From Myxococcales bacterium (GTDB lineage Bacteria > Myxococcota_A > Bradymonadia > REDH01), in the NCBI GenBank assembly GCA_020633625.1, contig JACKDJ010000017.1, positions 35,095 to 99,094 of the forward strand: DNA of 64,000 nucleotides, written 5' to 3'. Below, one piece after another: positions 27,192 through 35,720 of the stretch. Within the stretch, counting starts at the first letter, position 1, and each line of letters starts with the position of its first letter. A program made the position numbers and the translations under genes. The notes beneath the pieces are model-generated. The model saw nothing but the letters and a program-made list of their open reading frames with translations. It was not told the DNA's origin and searched no databases.

Positions 27192-27215
27192 ACTAGACTG
27201 ACGTGTCAGTCTAGT
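27192..27215. promoter_or_regulatory. Perfect 24-bp palindrome, probable TetR operator of the lipid operon
   Basis: Arms ACTAGACTGAC (27192-27202) and GTCAGTCTAGT (27205-27215) are exact reverse complements around a central GT. This length, spacing and TGAC/GTCA heart are what TetR-family dimers bind. It lies in the divergent region between the lipid operon (minus, start 27136) and the phoD-like gene (plus, start 27302), so it can control both. The operon's last gene encodes a TetR protein, the natural partner. No other exact copy was noticed in the window. Confidence 0.8.
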
Positions 27216-27301
27216 CGTGAGTTCGTCACATGGGAGGGCAGCCGCCTTGCGTCCACCGCCGCCTTTCGGCAGAGTCCCCCACGGCTCAACCCGAGGATCC
27301 C

Positions 27302-29569
27302 ATGGCCATCGACAGGCGGAACTTCCTTCGTGCGACGCTCGCTGTGGCGGGCGCGACGTTCACGGTCGCGGCGTGTGGCGGCGACGACCCAGATAACACC
27401 GACGCTGGAGCCGACGGCGGCGACGCTGGGCTCGATGGTGGTGGCGACGGCGGACCGGACGGGAGTGACTCCGGCGGCCCCGACGCCGACACCGGCGGGG
27501 AGGAGGTGCTGCTCGACGGCGCCGCCCTGTTCACGCTCTCCGTCGCCAGCGGCGACCCGCGGCCCTCGAGCGTCGTGCTCTGGACGCGTATCGAGCTCGC
27601 CGACGGTGCGACCGACGCCGTGGTCGCCCTCCAGGTCGCGGCCGACGAGGCGTTCACGCAGCGTGTCGAGCTCTCTGGCGGGCCCGAGCTGAGCGTCACC
27701 GCCGAGAGCCGGTTCGACGGCTGCGTGAAGGTCCGGCTCGACGGCCTCGACGCCGCCTCGACGTACTACTACCGCTTCGTCTACCGCGACGACTCCGGCG
27801 CCTACGCCTCGCGCGTCGGCCGCACACGCACGGCTCCCGACGCCACGGCAGACGTGCCCGTCCGGTTTGCCTTCGTGTCGTGCCAAGACATCAACGGGCG
27901 CTACTACAACCCATACAAGCGGCTCGTTGAAGAGGAGCTCGACTTCGTCGTTCACCTCGGCGACTACGTCTACGAGACGACCGGCGACCCGAGCTTTCAG
28001 ACGACGTCGCCGGGCCGGCTCGTCGAGTTCACCGACCTCGAGGGCGCGATCGAGCTCGAAGAGGACGGCGAGGTCTTCTACGCGGCCAGCTCGCTCAGCA
28101 ACTACCGCGAGCTCTACAGGATCTACCGCGGCGATGTTTGGCTGCAGCGCGTCCACGAGCGCTACCCGATGATCGTGATCTGGGACGACCACGAGTTCGC
28201 CGACGACTGCCACGGCGACGTCACGACGATGACCGCCGGCCGAGAAGACGAGGCAAACCCCGGGCGGCGCGCGCGCGCAAACCAGGCGTGGTTCGAGTAC
28301 ATGCCCGTCGACTGGGCCGACCCCGCGTTCGAGTACGACGCGAGCACATCGGCACCCGACGGCCTCACGATCTACCGTGACCTCCGGTTCGGGGCGAACG
28401 TGCACCTCGTGATGACCGACCTGCGGCTGTTTCGCGCCGACCACCCGGTCCCCGAAGACGCATTCCCCGGTCGGGTCGTCGTCGAAGAAGGAGCGCTCGC
28501 CGCCCAGGAGGGGACGCTCCCCGAGTGGGCCGAAGCATACATCGACGTCGACACGTACGCCGAGGGCGCATACGCCGAAGCGCTCGCCGCCGGCGCCGCT
28601 GTCGTCGGCTACGACGAGAGCCACGCGACCGGGCTCGTTGCCGTCCGTTACGTCAACCGCGTCGTCGAGGCGCTGACGGCGTCCGGCGACACCCGCTGGA
28701 CGGGCATCTCTGACCTCTCCGAGCTCCCGCGCGGCCTGGCGTTCGTCACGCTCGGCAAGGCGTCGCCATACTCGTCGATCGGCAGCCGCTACCTCGCCGT
28801 CCGCGACCCGTATCACGCCTACGCGCGCGCCCGCTACGCCGCCAGCGGGGGCGCCAGCGAAGACATGCTCGGCGCCACACAAGAGGCGTGGTTCCTCGAG
28901 ACCATGCGCGGCTCCGACGCGACGTGGAAGGTGTGGGGCAACGAGTTCTGTTTGGTCTCGCGCGTCGTCGACACGCGCGGGTTCGCCGTGCCACCCGACT
29001 TCCAGCAGGCGTTCCTGCTCTCCGTCGAGGACTGGGACGGCTGCCCAAACAAGCGTGACGAGCTGCTCGGCGCCCTGTCAGAGGTCGAAGGCGTCGTCGC
29101 CGTCACCGGCGATATCCACGCCTTCTTCGCCGGCACACCGTGGGCCGCCGGCGACAGCTCGAAGCGCATCGTCGAGCTCGTCGGCAGCTCCATCTCGTCG
29201 GCCACGTACCAACGCCTGCTCGTCAACACGGCAGCCTCGGACCCCGCGCTGCGGGACGCCGGCGCTGCCGCGCTCGCGCTGCTCGTCAACGACCTGCTCG
29301 TCGATCCCGAGAAGGCGTCGAACCCGCACCTCGGCTACGCGAGCATCAACCAGAACGGGTTCGTCGTCGTAGACGCCAGCGCCGACGCACTCGAGGCGAC
29401 CTACTTCGCCACCGACCCCGCCAACGCCCGCGAAGACCTGCCGGCAGCCGGGATCGACGCCGAGTTCGAGCAGGTCCGGTTCCGCGTTCCGGCGGGTTCG
29501 GCCGACCTGTACCGCGAGATCGACGGCACGTTCCGGCGGTGGGACTCCGACACGCTGGCCTGGGTCTGA
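27302..29569 (+). CDS. phoD: PhoD-family alkaline phosphatase (Tat-exported lipoprotein)
   Basis: A 755-residue exported metallophosphatase that hydrolyses phosphomono- or diesters outside the cytoplasm. The N-terminus has a twin-arginine motif (RRNFLR) and lipobox VAAC, followed by an Asp/Gly-rich spacer of about 50 residues. The PhoD N-terminal domain is seen in LFTLSVASGDPRPSSVVLWT. The catalytic part keeps its metal-binding motifs: SCQDINGRYYNPY, HLGDYVYE, WDDHEFADDCHGD and GDIHAFFAG. I chose the ATG at 27302, since the upstream ATG at 27230 would push the twin-arginine signal inwards. The gene is divergent from the lipid operon across a shared operator, which suggests coupled control. 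It is translationally joined to a methyltransferase. Confidence 0.9.
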   Translation: MAIDRRNFLRATLAVAGATFTVAACGGDDPDNTDAGADGGDAGLDGGGDGGPDGSDSGGPDADTGGEEVLLDGAALFTLSVASGDPRPSSVVLWTRIELADGATDAVVALQVAADEAFTQRVELSGGPELSVTAESRFDGCVKVRLDGLDAASTYYYRFVYRDDSGAYASRVGRTRTAPDATADVPVRFAFVSCQDINGRYYNPYKRLVEEELDFVVHLGDYVYETTGDPSFQTTSPGRLVEFTDLEGAIELEEDGEVFYAASSLSNYRELYRIYRGDVWLQRVHERYPMIVIWDDHEFADDCHGDVTTMTAGREDEANPGRRARANQAWFEYMPVDWADPAFEYDASTSAPDGLTIYRDLRFGANVHLVMTDLRLFRADHPVPEDAFPGRVVVEEGALAAQEGTLPEWAEAYIDVDTYAEGAYAEALAAGAAVVGYDESHATGLVAVRYVNRVVEALTASGDTRWTGISDLSELPRGLAFVTLGKASPYSSIGSRYLAVRDPYHAYARARYAASGGASEDMLGATQEAWFLETMRGSDATWKVWGNEFCLVSRVVDTRGFAVPPDFQQAFLLSVEDWDGCPNKRDELLGALSEVEGVVAVTGDIHAFFAGTPWAAGDSSKRIVELVGSSISSATYQRLLVNTAASDPALRDAGAAALALLVNDLLVDPEKASNPHLGYASINQNGFVVVDASADALEATYFATDPANAREDLPAAGIDAEFEQVRFRVPAGSADLYREIDGTFRRWDSDTLAWV

Positions 29570-30402
29570 TGGCGGCGCGCGCGCCGACGCCGACGGCGCC
29601 GCCGCGCTCGCTCGCCGGGAGGGCGCTCGTCTCCGCGACCGCCGCGCACGCCCGCGTGGCGGTCGTCGCGCAGCGCACGCTGGCCGCCGCCGATGGCTTC
29701 GTCGCCGGAGTGGCCGACGCCGCGCTGACGTTCGAAGAGAAGGCCGCCCTCGGCGCGGTGCTCTACGACAGCTCCCCGTTCTACAAGGGCGAGCGCGGGC
29801 TGTTCGACTGGGAGGAGCGGTGGTTCGACGCGGACCTGCCGCGGGAGCCGGGGCGGGTGCTCGTCGCGGCGTGCGGAGCGGGCCGCGAGCTCGTGGCCAT
29901 CGGCGCGCGTGGCCACGCGGTGGAGGGGTTCGATCCGGCGCCGTCGATGGTGGCACTCGCGGCAAGCCGAGCTTCGGCCGCGCGTGTGTGGCAGGCGACG
30001 TTCGCCGAGTGGGTCGCGGCACCCGACGAGCGCTACGACGCGATCCTGATCGGCTGGGGCGCGCTGTCGCACGTGCTCGACCCCGACGAGCGGCGGGCGC
30101 TGCTCGCGGCGTGTCGACGGCGGTGCCCCGCGGGGCCGACGCTCCTGTCGTACTGGCCCCGTCCGACTTTGGCCGAAGGAGCTTCGCCACCCAGGGCGCG
30201 CGCTCTCGGCGTCCGCCTCGGTCGGCGCCTCGCTCGGTCGCGCGACGCCGACTGCCGTGCGACGGGCGACCCATTTCAGCCGGGAATCGGCTTTTCGCAT
30301 CCATACGCCGAAGAAGAGCTCGACGCGCTCGCGTGCGCCGCGGGGTTCGAGCTCCTCCGTCGCGGGGGCGCCGGCGACTATCCGCACGCGACGCTGCGGT
30401 AG
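29569..30402 (+). CDS. Class I SAM-dependent methyltransferase-like protein
   Basis: A 277-residue protein with a Rossmann-type SAM-binding core: RVLVAACGAGRELVAIGARG (motif I, glycine-rich loop with the acidic residue in VEGFDPAPSM following) and the motif IV-like ILIGWGALSHVL. The N-terminal 80 residues are helical and basic. The start ATG shares its A with the TGA stop of the phosphatase gene, so the pair is translationally coupled. No clear substrate motif; small-molecule or lipid methylation is only a guess. The 3' end is followed by a 409-bp spacer with the promoter elements of the next gene. Confidence 0.78.
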   Translation: MAARAPTPTAPPRSLAGRALVSATAAHARVAVVAQRTLAAADGFVAGVADAALTFEEKAALGAVLYDSSPFYKGERGLFDWEERWFDADLPREPGRVLVAACGAGRELVAIGARGHAVEGFDPAPSMVALAASRASAARVWQATFAEWVAAPDERYDAILIGWGALSHVLDPDERRALLAACRRRCPAGPTLLSYWPRPTLAEGASPPRARALGVRLGRRLARSRDADCRATGDPFQPGIGFSHPYAEEELDALACAAGFELLRRGGAGDYPHATLR

Positions 30403-30495
30403 GCGGCACGCTTCTGCGTCGCGGTCGGGCTCGGGTCCGCGGCTGTGGCCGCGCTCGACGCCGGTGTGAGGCGACGCTGGCCCTCTCCCAGAACT

Positions 30496-30520
30496 GTGTC
30501 GCTGTAGCAGTGTCTGTGAC
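30496..30520 (+). promoter_or_regulatory. Motif pair GTGTCGCT / GTGTCTGT (candidate activator site)
   Basis: GTGTCGCT at 30496-30503 and GTGTCTGTGAC at 30510-30520. The same two 8-mers, in the same order, occur at 46604-46622 with 3 nt less between them. The nearest downstream gene encodes an FHA/sigma-54 activator, so this could be its own upstream binding site. Chance cannot be excluded. Confidence 0.3.
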
Positions 30521-30702
30521 GGCGCTGCCGGGTGTAGCGAAGCTGGTCGTTCCTGTCGCAGTGTTTGGTCCGACGGCGCGCTTGTGGGCCCCCCGCGAGA
30601 CAGCATCGCGCGGACCTCGGATGTGGCACACACTGACACAGTTGTCCGGTCGGACGCGGCCGCCTTCGTGGCACGAAGCGCATGACACGGTGCGGCAGGC
30701 TG

Positions 30703-30718
30703 TGGCATACCTCGTGCT
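30703..30718 (+). promoter_or_regulatory. Sigma-54-like promoter (-24/-12)
   Basis: TGGCATACCTCGTGCT has the near-invariant GG and GC at the exact 10-bp separation of the -24/-12 consensus TGGCACG-N4-TTGCW. It differs at three of the weaker positions. It lies 94 nt before the ATG of a sigma-54 activator gene, consistent with autoregulation. Confidence 0.4.
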
Positions 30719-30811
30719 TAGAGAACCTCCATAGCCGCGCTGGCCGGCAGATTCGGACGGTCGCGGCGAACCGGCGAGGCCGCCGCGAACGTGCTCTCAA
30801 AAAGAGGCGCG

Positions 30812-32179
30812 ATGAGAGAGCAGAACGCACGGCGAGCGACGACACCGGAAGGCGCTCCATTCGGGACGACGACGATCGAGGGCCTCCCGTTCGCTGACGA
30901 TCCGACGGCGCCGGGCGGGGCCCCGCGTCGTCGAAGCCGTCCCATTGCCCGGATGGTGGTCTATCCGCCCCTAGAGGCGGCCTTCGCCGTCGAGCTGGCG
31001 GGCTCGACCACGCTCGGCCGCCAGGACTTCGCGGGGATACGCGTCGCCGACCCGAAGTTGTCACGCGAGCACATGACGCTCCGGCCGTCACCGACCCTGA
31101 CGGAGTGGGAAGTGGAGGATCTGGGCTCGCGCAACGGAACCTGGATCGCTGGACGCCGAGTCTCGCGCTCGGTCGTATCAGACAACACCGTCATCCGTGT
31201 CGGCGACACGGTCCTCGTGCTGGAGATCGCCGAGACCTCACTCCACCCGTCGGCGTCGGCGACCGCGACGCGCTCCCTGCGCTCCCTGGAGCTCGACCCG
31301 CTCGTCGCGGCCGCGTCTTCGGACCTTCGCCCCGTCCTCCTCCTCGGACCCACGGGCGCGGGAAAGACGCACCTTGCGGAGCAGATCGCCCGCGCCACGC
31401 TGCCAGGGCGCCCGTTCGTCGCCGTGAACTGCGCGGCTATCGCGCCGAGCCTCGTCGACTCGGAGCTGTTCGGGCACGCCGCCGGCGCCTTCACGGGCGC
31501 TCGCACGGCGCGTCCGGGGCTGATCGAGAGCGCGCACGGCGGCACGCTCTTCCTCGACGAGATCGGTACGCTGTCGGTCGAGGTCCAGGCGAAGCTGCTC
31601 ACCTGCATCGAGTCGGGACGTGTCCGCCCGGTCGGCAGCACGGCCGAGCGCGACGTCATCGTTCGGACCGTCGCGGCGACAAACCTCGAGCTCGACGCCG
31701 CGATCGCGGCGGGGACGTTCCGCGACGATTTGCGCTACCGACTCGCGGGCCACGTGGTCGAGCTTGCGCCGCTGTCTGAGCGAGCCGTCGACATCGTCGC
31801 GCTCGCGACGACGTTCCTAGGCGCCCATGACCACCGCGTCTTCTCCGCCGACGCGCTCGAAGCGCTCGTCCGCTTTCCGTGGCCGGGCAATGTGCGGGAG
31901 CTGATGAACGCGGCGGCCGCCATCCTCGTCGCGCCCGGACGTAGAGTCGACGTCGCGGATCTACCCGCGCCGCAGCGCCTAGGCGCCTCCGCGGTGGTCG
32001 ATGACACGGAGCCCCGCGCGCGCAACGCTGCCCGGCCGTCGCGCGCGAAGCTCGTCCAGCTCCTCACCGAGTGCGAGGGTAACATCTCGGAGCTCGCGCG
32101 ACGGCTCGAGACCCACCGCACCCAGGTTCACCGCTGGTGTCGGTACGCCGGGCTGGAACCGAGCGACTATCGCAGATAG
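30812..32179 (+). CDS. FHA-domain sigma-54-dependent transcriptional activator
   Basis: A 455-residue enhancer-binding protein. The N-terminal FHA domain (about residues 50-130; STTLGRQDF, LSREHMTL, GSRNGTWI) replaces the usual receiver domain and should bind phospho-threonine. The AAA+ domain carries Walker A GPTGAGKTH near residue 179, GAFTGA in HAAGAFTGARTA near 224, Walker B GGTLFLDEIG, and FPWPGNVREL. A Fis-type helix-turn-helix closes the protein (LLTECEGNISELARRLETHR). All elements for sigma-54 activation are intact. I favour the ATG at 30812 because AGAGG sits 5 nt upstream; a GTG at 30791 is possible. The next gene is a Ser/Thr kinase, the likely source of the phospho-threonine signal. 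Confidence 0.93.
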   Translation: MREQNARRATTPEGAPFGTTTIEGLPFADDPTAPGGAPRRRSRPIARMVVYPPLEAAFAVELAGSTTLGRQDFAGIRVADPKLSREHMTLRPSPTLTEWEVEDLGSRNGTWIAGRRVSRSVVSDNTVIRVGDTVLVLEIAETSLHPSASATATRSLRSLELDPLVAAASSDLRPVLLLGPTGAGKTHLAEQIARATLPGRPFVAVNCAAIAPSLVDSELFGHAAGAFTGARTARPGLIESAHGGTLFLDEIGTLSVEVQAKLLTCIESGRVRPVGSTAERDVIVRTVAATNLELDAAIAAGTFRDDLRYRLAGHVVELAPLSERAVDIVALATTFLGAHDHRVFSADALEALVRFPWPGNVRELMNAAAAILVAPGRRVDVADLPAPQRLGASAVVDDTEPRARNAARPSRAKLVQLLTECEGNISELARRLETHRTQVHRWCRYAGLEPSDYRR

Positions 32180-32219
32180 GTTCGAGGGGTCACGACCTGC
32201 GAGCCACTCGGCGGCGACC

Positions 32220-33335
32220 ATGCCTTCTCTCCCGCGACCGCGTCCCCTCACCGCCGGCGACACGATCGGCGATCGCTACACGGTGAAGCGTGTTCTCGGT
32301 CGCGGCGGCTTTGCGACCGTTTACCTCTGCGCCGTTGGCGGCACAGAGAGCCGGGTCGCTGTGAAGGTGCTCGACGCTGGCGCGGCCGGCGTCCCGGGGG
32401 GCCTGTCGCGGTTCAAGCAAGAGGCGCGTCTGCTCTCGGTGCTCGCGTCACCCCACTTGGCGGCGGTCCGCGACTTCGGCGCGCTGCTCGACGGTCGCTA
32501 CTTTATCGCGATGGACTACATCCACGCGGCCGACCTATCGATCTGGATCGAGCAGCGCGTCGCGTTCGACGTGGCCGACGTCGCCACGATCCTCCGCCAG
32601 ATCCTTGTTGCGCTCGAGGCCGCCCACGGACGCGGCATCGTCCACCGCGACGTGAAGCCCGCGAACGTCCTCCTGGAGTGGAACGGCGTCGAGACGACGG
32701 CGATCCGTGCCGTCCTGACCGACTTCGGTATCGCGAAGGTGCTGGACCCCGAGCGGAGCCCGTTCGCGAGCGTGCAGATGACCACGCCGGGCGAGGTCGT
32801 GTGCACTCCCCTATACGCCCCGCCAGAGGTGCTCGCGGCGCGCCCGATGCGGGCGTCCGACGTCTTCGCGGTCGGCCTGATCGGCCTGGAGCTGCTCGAC
32901 GGTGCGATCCCAGACGCGACCGGCGACCCGAAGGCGCTCGGCAAGAAGCGCTGCCAGATGGTCGAGCTGCAGCTCGGCCCCAAGGCCGCCGCGTCGCCGC
33001 TCGCCGACTGGCTCCGGCACTGCATCCCGATGCGCTACTGGGAGCGCTTCGAAGACGCTTCGGCCGCCAGGGTCGCGCTCGACTCGATCATCGACGGCAT
33101 GCGCCGCGAGCGCGCGGCGGCGAGCGCGCCAGCCGAGCTGCCGGACTATCTCGCCGGGTTCAACGAGCTGGGGCCCGACGACGAGCCGCAGAAGCTGCCG
33201 CTTTCATCGATGATCACCGTCGAGCCCCTGGTCACAGGCCGCCACGCGCTGAGCCACCTGGTGCGGCTCGACACGGTCGGAATCGGCGTCGAGCGCTGGG
33301 AGCGAGACGCCGCTTCGTGGGCGGCACGCGGGTGA
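32220..33335 (+). CDS. Cytoplasmic Hanks-type Ser/Thr protein kinase
   Basis: A 371-residue kinase. Glycine loop VLGRGGFATVYL, Lys in VAVKVLDA, catalytic loop IVHRDVKPANVLLEW near residue 142, DFGIAK, and the activation-segment end CTPLYAPPEVLA are all present. The domain ends near residue 275, followed by a 95-residue tail with no transmembrane segment or PASTA repeat, so it is probably soluble. The ATG at 32220 lies 40 bp after the FHA activator on the same strand; kinase plus FHA activator is a recognised signalling pairing, and the likely target is the FHA partner or the activator itself (inference). Confidence 0.92.
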   Translation: MPSLPRPRPLTAGDTIGDRYTVKRVLGRGGFATVYLCAVGGTESRVAVKVLDAGAAGVPGGLSRFKQEARLLSVLASPHLAAVRDFGALLDGRYFIAMDYIHAADLSIWIEQRVAFDVADVATILRQILVALEAAHGRGIVHRDVKPANVLLEWNGVETTAIRAVLTDFGIAKVLDPERSPFASVQMTTPGEVVCTPLYAPPEVLAARPMRASDVFAVGLIGLELLDGAIPDATGDPKALGKKRCQMVELQLGPKAAASPLADWLRHCIPMRYWERFEDASAARVALDSIIDGMRRERAAASAPAELPDYLAGFNELGPDDEPQKLPLSSMITVEPLVTGRHALSHLVRLDTVGIGVERWERDAASWAARG

Positions 33336-33357
33336 AAGCCGCGACGCCCCGTGGGTC

Positions 33358-34098
33358 TCAGAACGTCCCCTCGCGGGCGCAGATGCCACGGACCGTAGAG
33401 TCGGCGGGGATCCGATCGCCCGACATGGAGACCGCGCTGACATAGGTCACCGACGTTGACGCCCCGAGCAGCGACAGGGTCGTGCGCGTGGTGGTCACTG
33501 AGAGCTTCGCGCTCGAGCACGCAAAGTTGAGGCGGGACGGATCTGACGAGCTCTCACGACTCCCCGCGATCTGAACGAAGTTGGTCTCGCCGTCATCACC
33601 ACAGTCGCCTGTGGCAGACACCGCGACCCACCCGTCACCGCAGTCACAGACGTACCGCGGGTCGGCGCTCGACCCCTCGTTTGCACACGACACGGTCTTG
33701 AAGATGTTCGTGACCTCTTCGGCGTGCTCCGATGCGTATGAAGGGTAGATGCGCTGCTCACCGGCCAGCGCGACACCGTCGACCGAGACCCGGAGGCGGA
33801 GAAACTCATCATTGAGAGCCCAGTCGGGGAGGGGGCCCAGCAGTGCGTCGAACTCGCCGTTCACGACCACCACGTCGCGAGCGAACGTCTCCTCCAACTC
33901 GAAGAAGCCGAGGAGCTGGCTCATCACCTGAAACGACATCGGGAACGTCCCGTTGGCCGGCGCGCCGTCGACGAACAGCTCGCCGTGGTACGGGATCGTC
34001 TGCGCCGCAGCTTCGCGCGGCGCCGCAAGCGCGACGACGGCGGTGGAGAGGAGCGCTGCCGCGAAGGGTAGCGAGAAGCAGCGGATGTTACGAGTCAT
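33358..34098 (-). CDS. Secreted protein of unknown function
   Basis: A 246-residue exported protein, not assigned to a named family. It has a signal peptide (RCFSLPFAAALLSTAVVALA, then AREAAAQ-type cleavage) and opens its mature part with IPYHGELFVDGAPANGTFPM, a lead I associate with many uncharacterised secreted proteins in these bacteria. A central segment has six Cys in VSCANEGSS, VCDCGDGW and TGDCGDDG contexts, followed by a Ser/Thr-rich C-terminal domain with one more Cys pair. It is convergent with the kinase gene (22-bp gap) and 50 bp downstream of the EGF-like protein gene on the same strand; the two may be co-transcribed. Confidence 0.78.
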   Translation of the reverse strand: MTRNIRCFSLPFAAALLSTAVVALAAPREAAAQTIPYHGELFVDGAPANGTFPMSFQVMSQLLGFFELEETFARDVVVVNGEFDALLGPLPDWALNDEFLRLRVSVDGVALAGEQRIYPSYASEHAEEVTNIFKTVSCANEGSSADPRYVCDCGDGWVAVSATGDCGDDGETNFVQIAGSRESSSDPSRLNFACSSAKLSVTTTRTTLSLLGASTSVTYVSAVSMSGDRIPADSTVRGICAREGTF

Positions 34099-34148
34099 CA
34101 GGGCCTCCAGGGGGCTCGGGTGTGTGACGGGTGACGAGGACGAGCAGG

Positions 34149-35693
34149 CTAGCGCAGCGAATAGGTTCGGGTGCTTCCGTCTCCCAGCGTGTCGGAGCCG
34201 GTCAGCGTCTCGCGCGCGACTCCGGCCGAGTCTGCGTGGCCGCGGAGCACATATGGGCCACCGACGAAGGCGTAGCCCTCGACCGGGTCGGGGACGATGA
34301 AGGCGTCACGAGCCGGGCCGCCGCAGATCCACATCCCGCTGACCCCGCTCGACGCCGGCGCCTCGAGCAGCCGCGACGGCGGGCAGCCGATGTCGCACGC
34401 CGCGCCGCTGAGCCCCGATGGGCACGAGCAGGTGCCCGCGTTCACTCCCGACGTGATGCAAGTCCCGCCGTTGATGCACGCTTGAGGACACTCCGTGAAC
34501 TCGCATAGATCGCCGAAGTGGCCGGGGGCGCAGACGCAGGTGCCGTCGCCGTCGGGGCCCGCGTTGCAGAAGCCGTTCGCGCCGCAGTTTGGGCACGGCG
34601 TGCAGTCGGCGCCCCAGCTATCGGAGAGGCAGCTCTCGCAGGCCAGCCCTGCGCTCGAGCCCGTGCATGAGCACTCGCCCGTGCCGTAGGGGCCCTCGTC
34701 GCAGCGGCCGTTCCCGTTGCATGGTGTCGCAGCCCCGCCCGGGCACTCCTCACAGCTCGCGCCGAAGCGACCGGGCTCGCAGTCGGCCCTGCACGTGTCG
34801 GTGTCGCTGTCGCAGATGCTGCTCTCGCAGTCGCTGTCTTCGATGCACGGGTCGCCGTCGGCGTAGAGGTGCAGGGCGTTGTCGATGCGGCCGTCGCAGT
34901 CGTCGTCTCGCCCGTTTGCGAGCTCCACGAGCCGAGCGGCGATGCGGCCAGAGAATCGGTACGACCCGCCCGCGTTACGGAACGTCCACTGTGTGTCGCG
35001 GTACTGTCCCGGCGCGAGATCTCCATGCAAGAAGGCACCGCCGCTGAGGTCTGTCGGGGCGTGTGGTTGGTTCCGATACGGCGTCAGGTCTGCGCCCGTG
35101 CCACAGCAGGGGGGCTCGCCCGCTTCGACGACAGTGTGCTGGTATCCCTCGTAGTTTGCCGTGATCTCGAGCATCTCGGCGACGACGTCGGTGACGGGGA
35201 CCGACAGGCGCGAGCTCGCCCTCACCGTTGCACACAGGGCGCCGCCTTCATCGTAGACCAGCGACCGCCACGCCGAGAGCTCGTCGGGCGGGATGCAGTC
35301 GGTCGGCCGCGCGTGGAGCGACCCTGCGACGGTGTCGAGTCTGAAGTCGGCAGAGCCGACGTTTATACGAAAGTCGTTGCAGAACCCGAGCGCCTGCTGG
35401 CGGAACCCGACGTCGGCCGGCGTCGGGTCCAGCGTGTGCACTTCGAAGGTCCCGGTCGTCGCGTCGAATCCGCCCTCGAAGCGCGCGATCGTGAAGCGAG
35501 TCGTGCGCGGGTCGAGGGCCTCGGTCGTGACGGGCGCCGCGCTCTGCGCCCCGTCGTTCGAGATCGGCGGCGGCGCTTCGCTGCACGCAGCGACGGCCAC
35601 GCCGATGCCGAGCGCCACAACGCCGGCGACGCCGAGATCGGCGATTCCGGCGATTCCGGCGACTCGGCTCTGTCGAAGGAGCGGGTTGCTCAT
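34149..35693 (-). CDS. EGF-like/MopE-motif lipoprotein sharing an N-terminal module with the lamin-tail protein
   Basis: A 514-residue surface lipoprotein (lipobox VAAC near residue 31). Residues about 45-250 match the N-terminal module of the protein at 12939: RLDTVAGS, GALCATVR, EITANYEGY, RNAGGSYRFSG, and a closing LANGRDDDCDGRID (MopE-type calcium loop). Then come EGF-like Cys repeats, including CNGNGRCDEGPYGTGECSC and CINGGTCITSGVNAGTCSC. The last 85 residues resemble no family I know. The start MSNPLLRQSRVAG (35693) follows a strange decamer-repeat leader. A binding or adhesion function is inferred from the EGF-like architecture. Confidence 0.85.
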   Translation of the reverse strand: MSNPLLRQSRVAGIAGIADLGVAGVVALGIGVAVAACSEAPPPISNDGAQSAAPVTTEALDPRTTRFTIARFEGGFDATTGTFEVHTLDPTPADVGFRQQALGFCNDFRINVGSADFRLDTVAGSLHARPTDCIPPDELSAWRSLVYDEGGALCATVRASSRLSVPVTDVVAEMLEITANYEGYQHTVVEAGEPPCCGTGADLTPYRNQPHAPTDLSGGAFLHGDLAPGQYRDTQWTFRNAGGSYRFSGRIAARLVELANGRDDDCDGRIDNALHLYADGDPCIEDSDCESSICDSDTDTCRADCEPGRFGASCEECPGGAATPCNGNGRCDEGPYGTGECSCTGSSAGLACESCLSDSWGADCTPCPNCGANGFCNAGPDGDGTCVCAPGHFGDLCEFTECPQACINGGTCITSGVNAGTCSCPSGLSGAACDIGCPPSRLLEAPASSGVSGMWICGGPARDAFIVPDPVEGYAFVGGPYVLRGHADSAGVARETLTGSDTLGDGSTRTYSLR

Positions 35694-35720
35694 GGGTGTT
35701 CTCGTGTGCCTCATCTCTCT

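Larger units (their letters stand above)
30403..30811 (+). other. Non-coding regulatory spacer upstream of the FHA/sigma-54 activator
   Basis: A 409-bp stretch with no credible gene. It is richer in T and A than the flanking genes and holds repeated TGTGGCA and TGACAC elements (for example at 30622, 30635, 30682 and 30701). A sigma-54-like promoter lies at 30703-30718, and a GTGTCGCT...GTGTCTGT pair at 30496-30517 recurs at the head of the kinase/CGGC operon. I saw no stem-loop strong enough to call a terminator for the methyltransferase gene. Confidence 0.6.
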
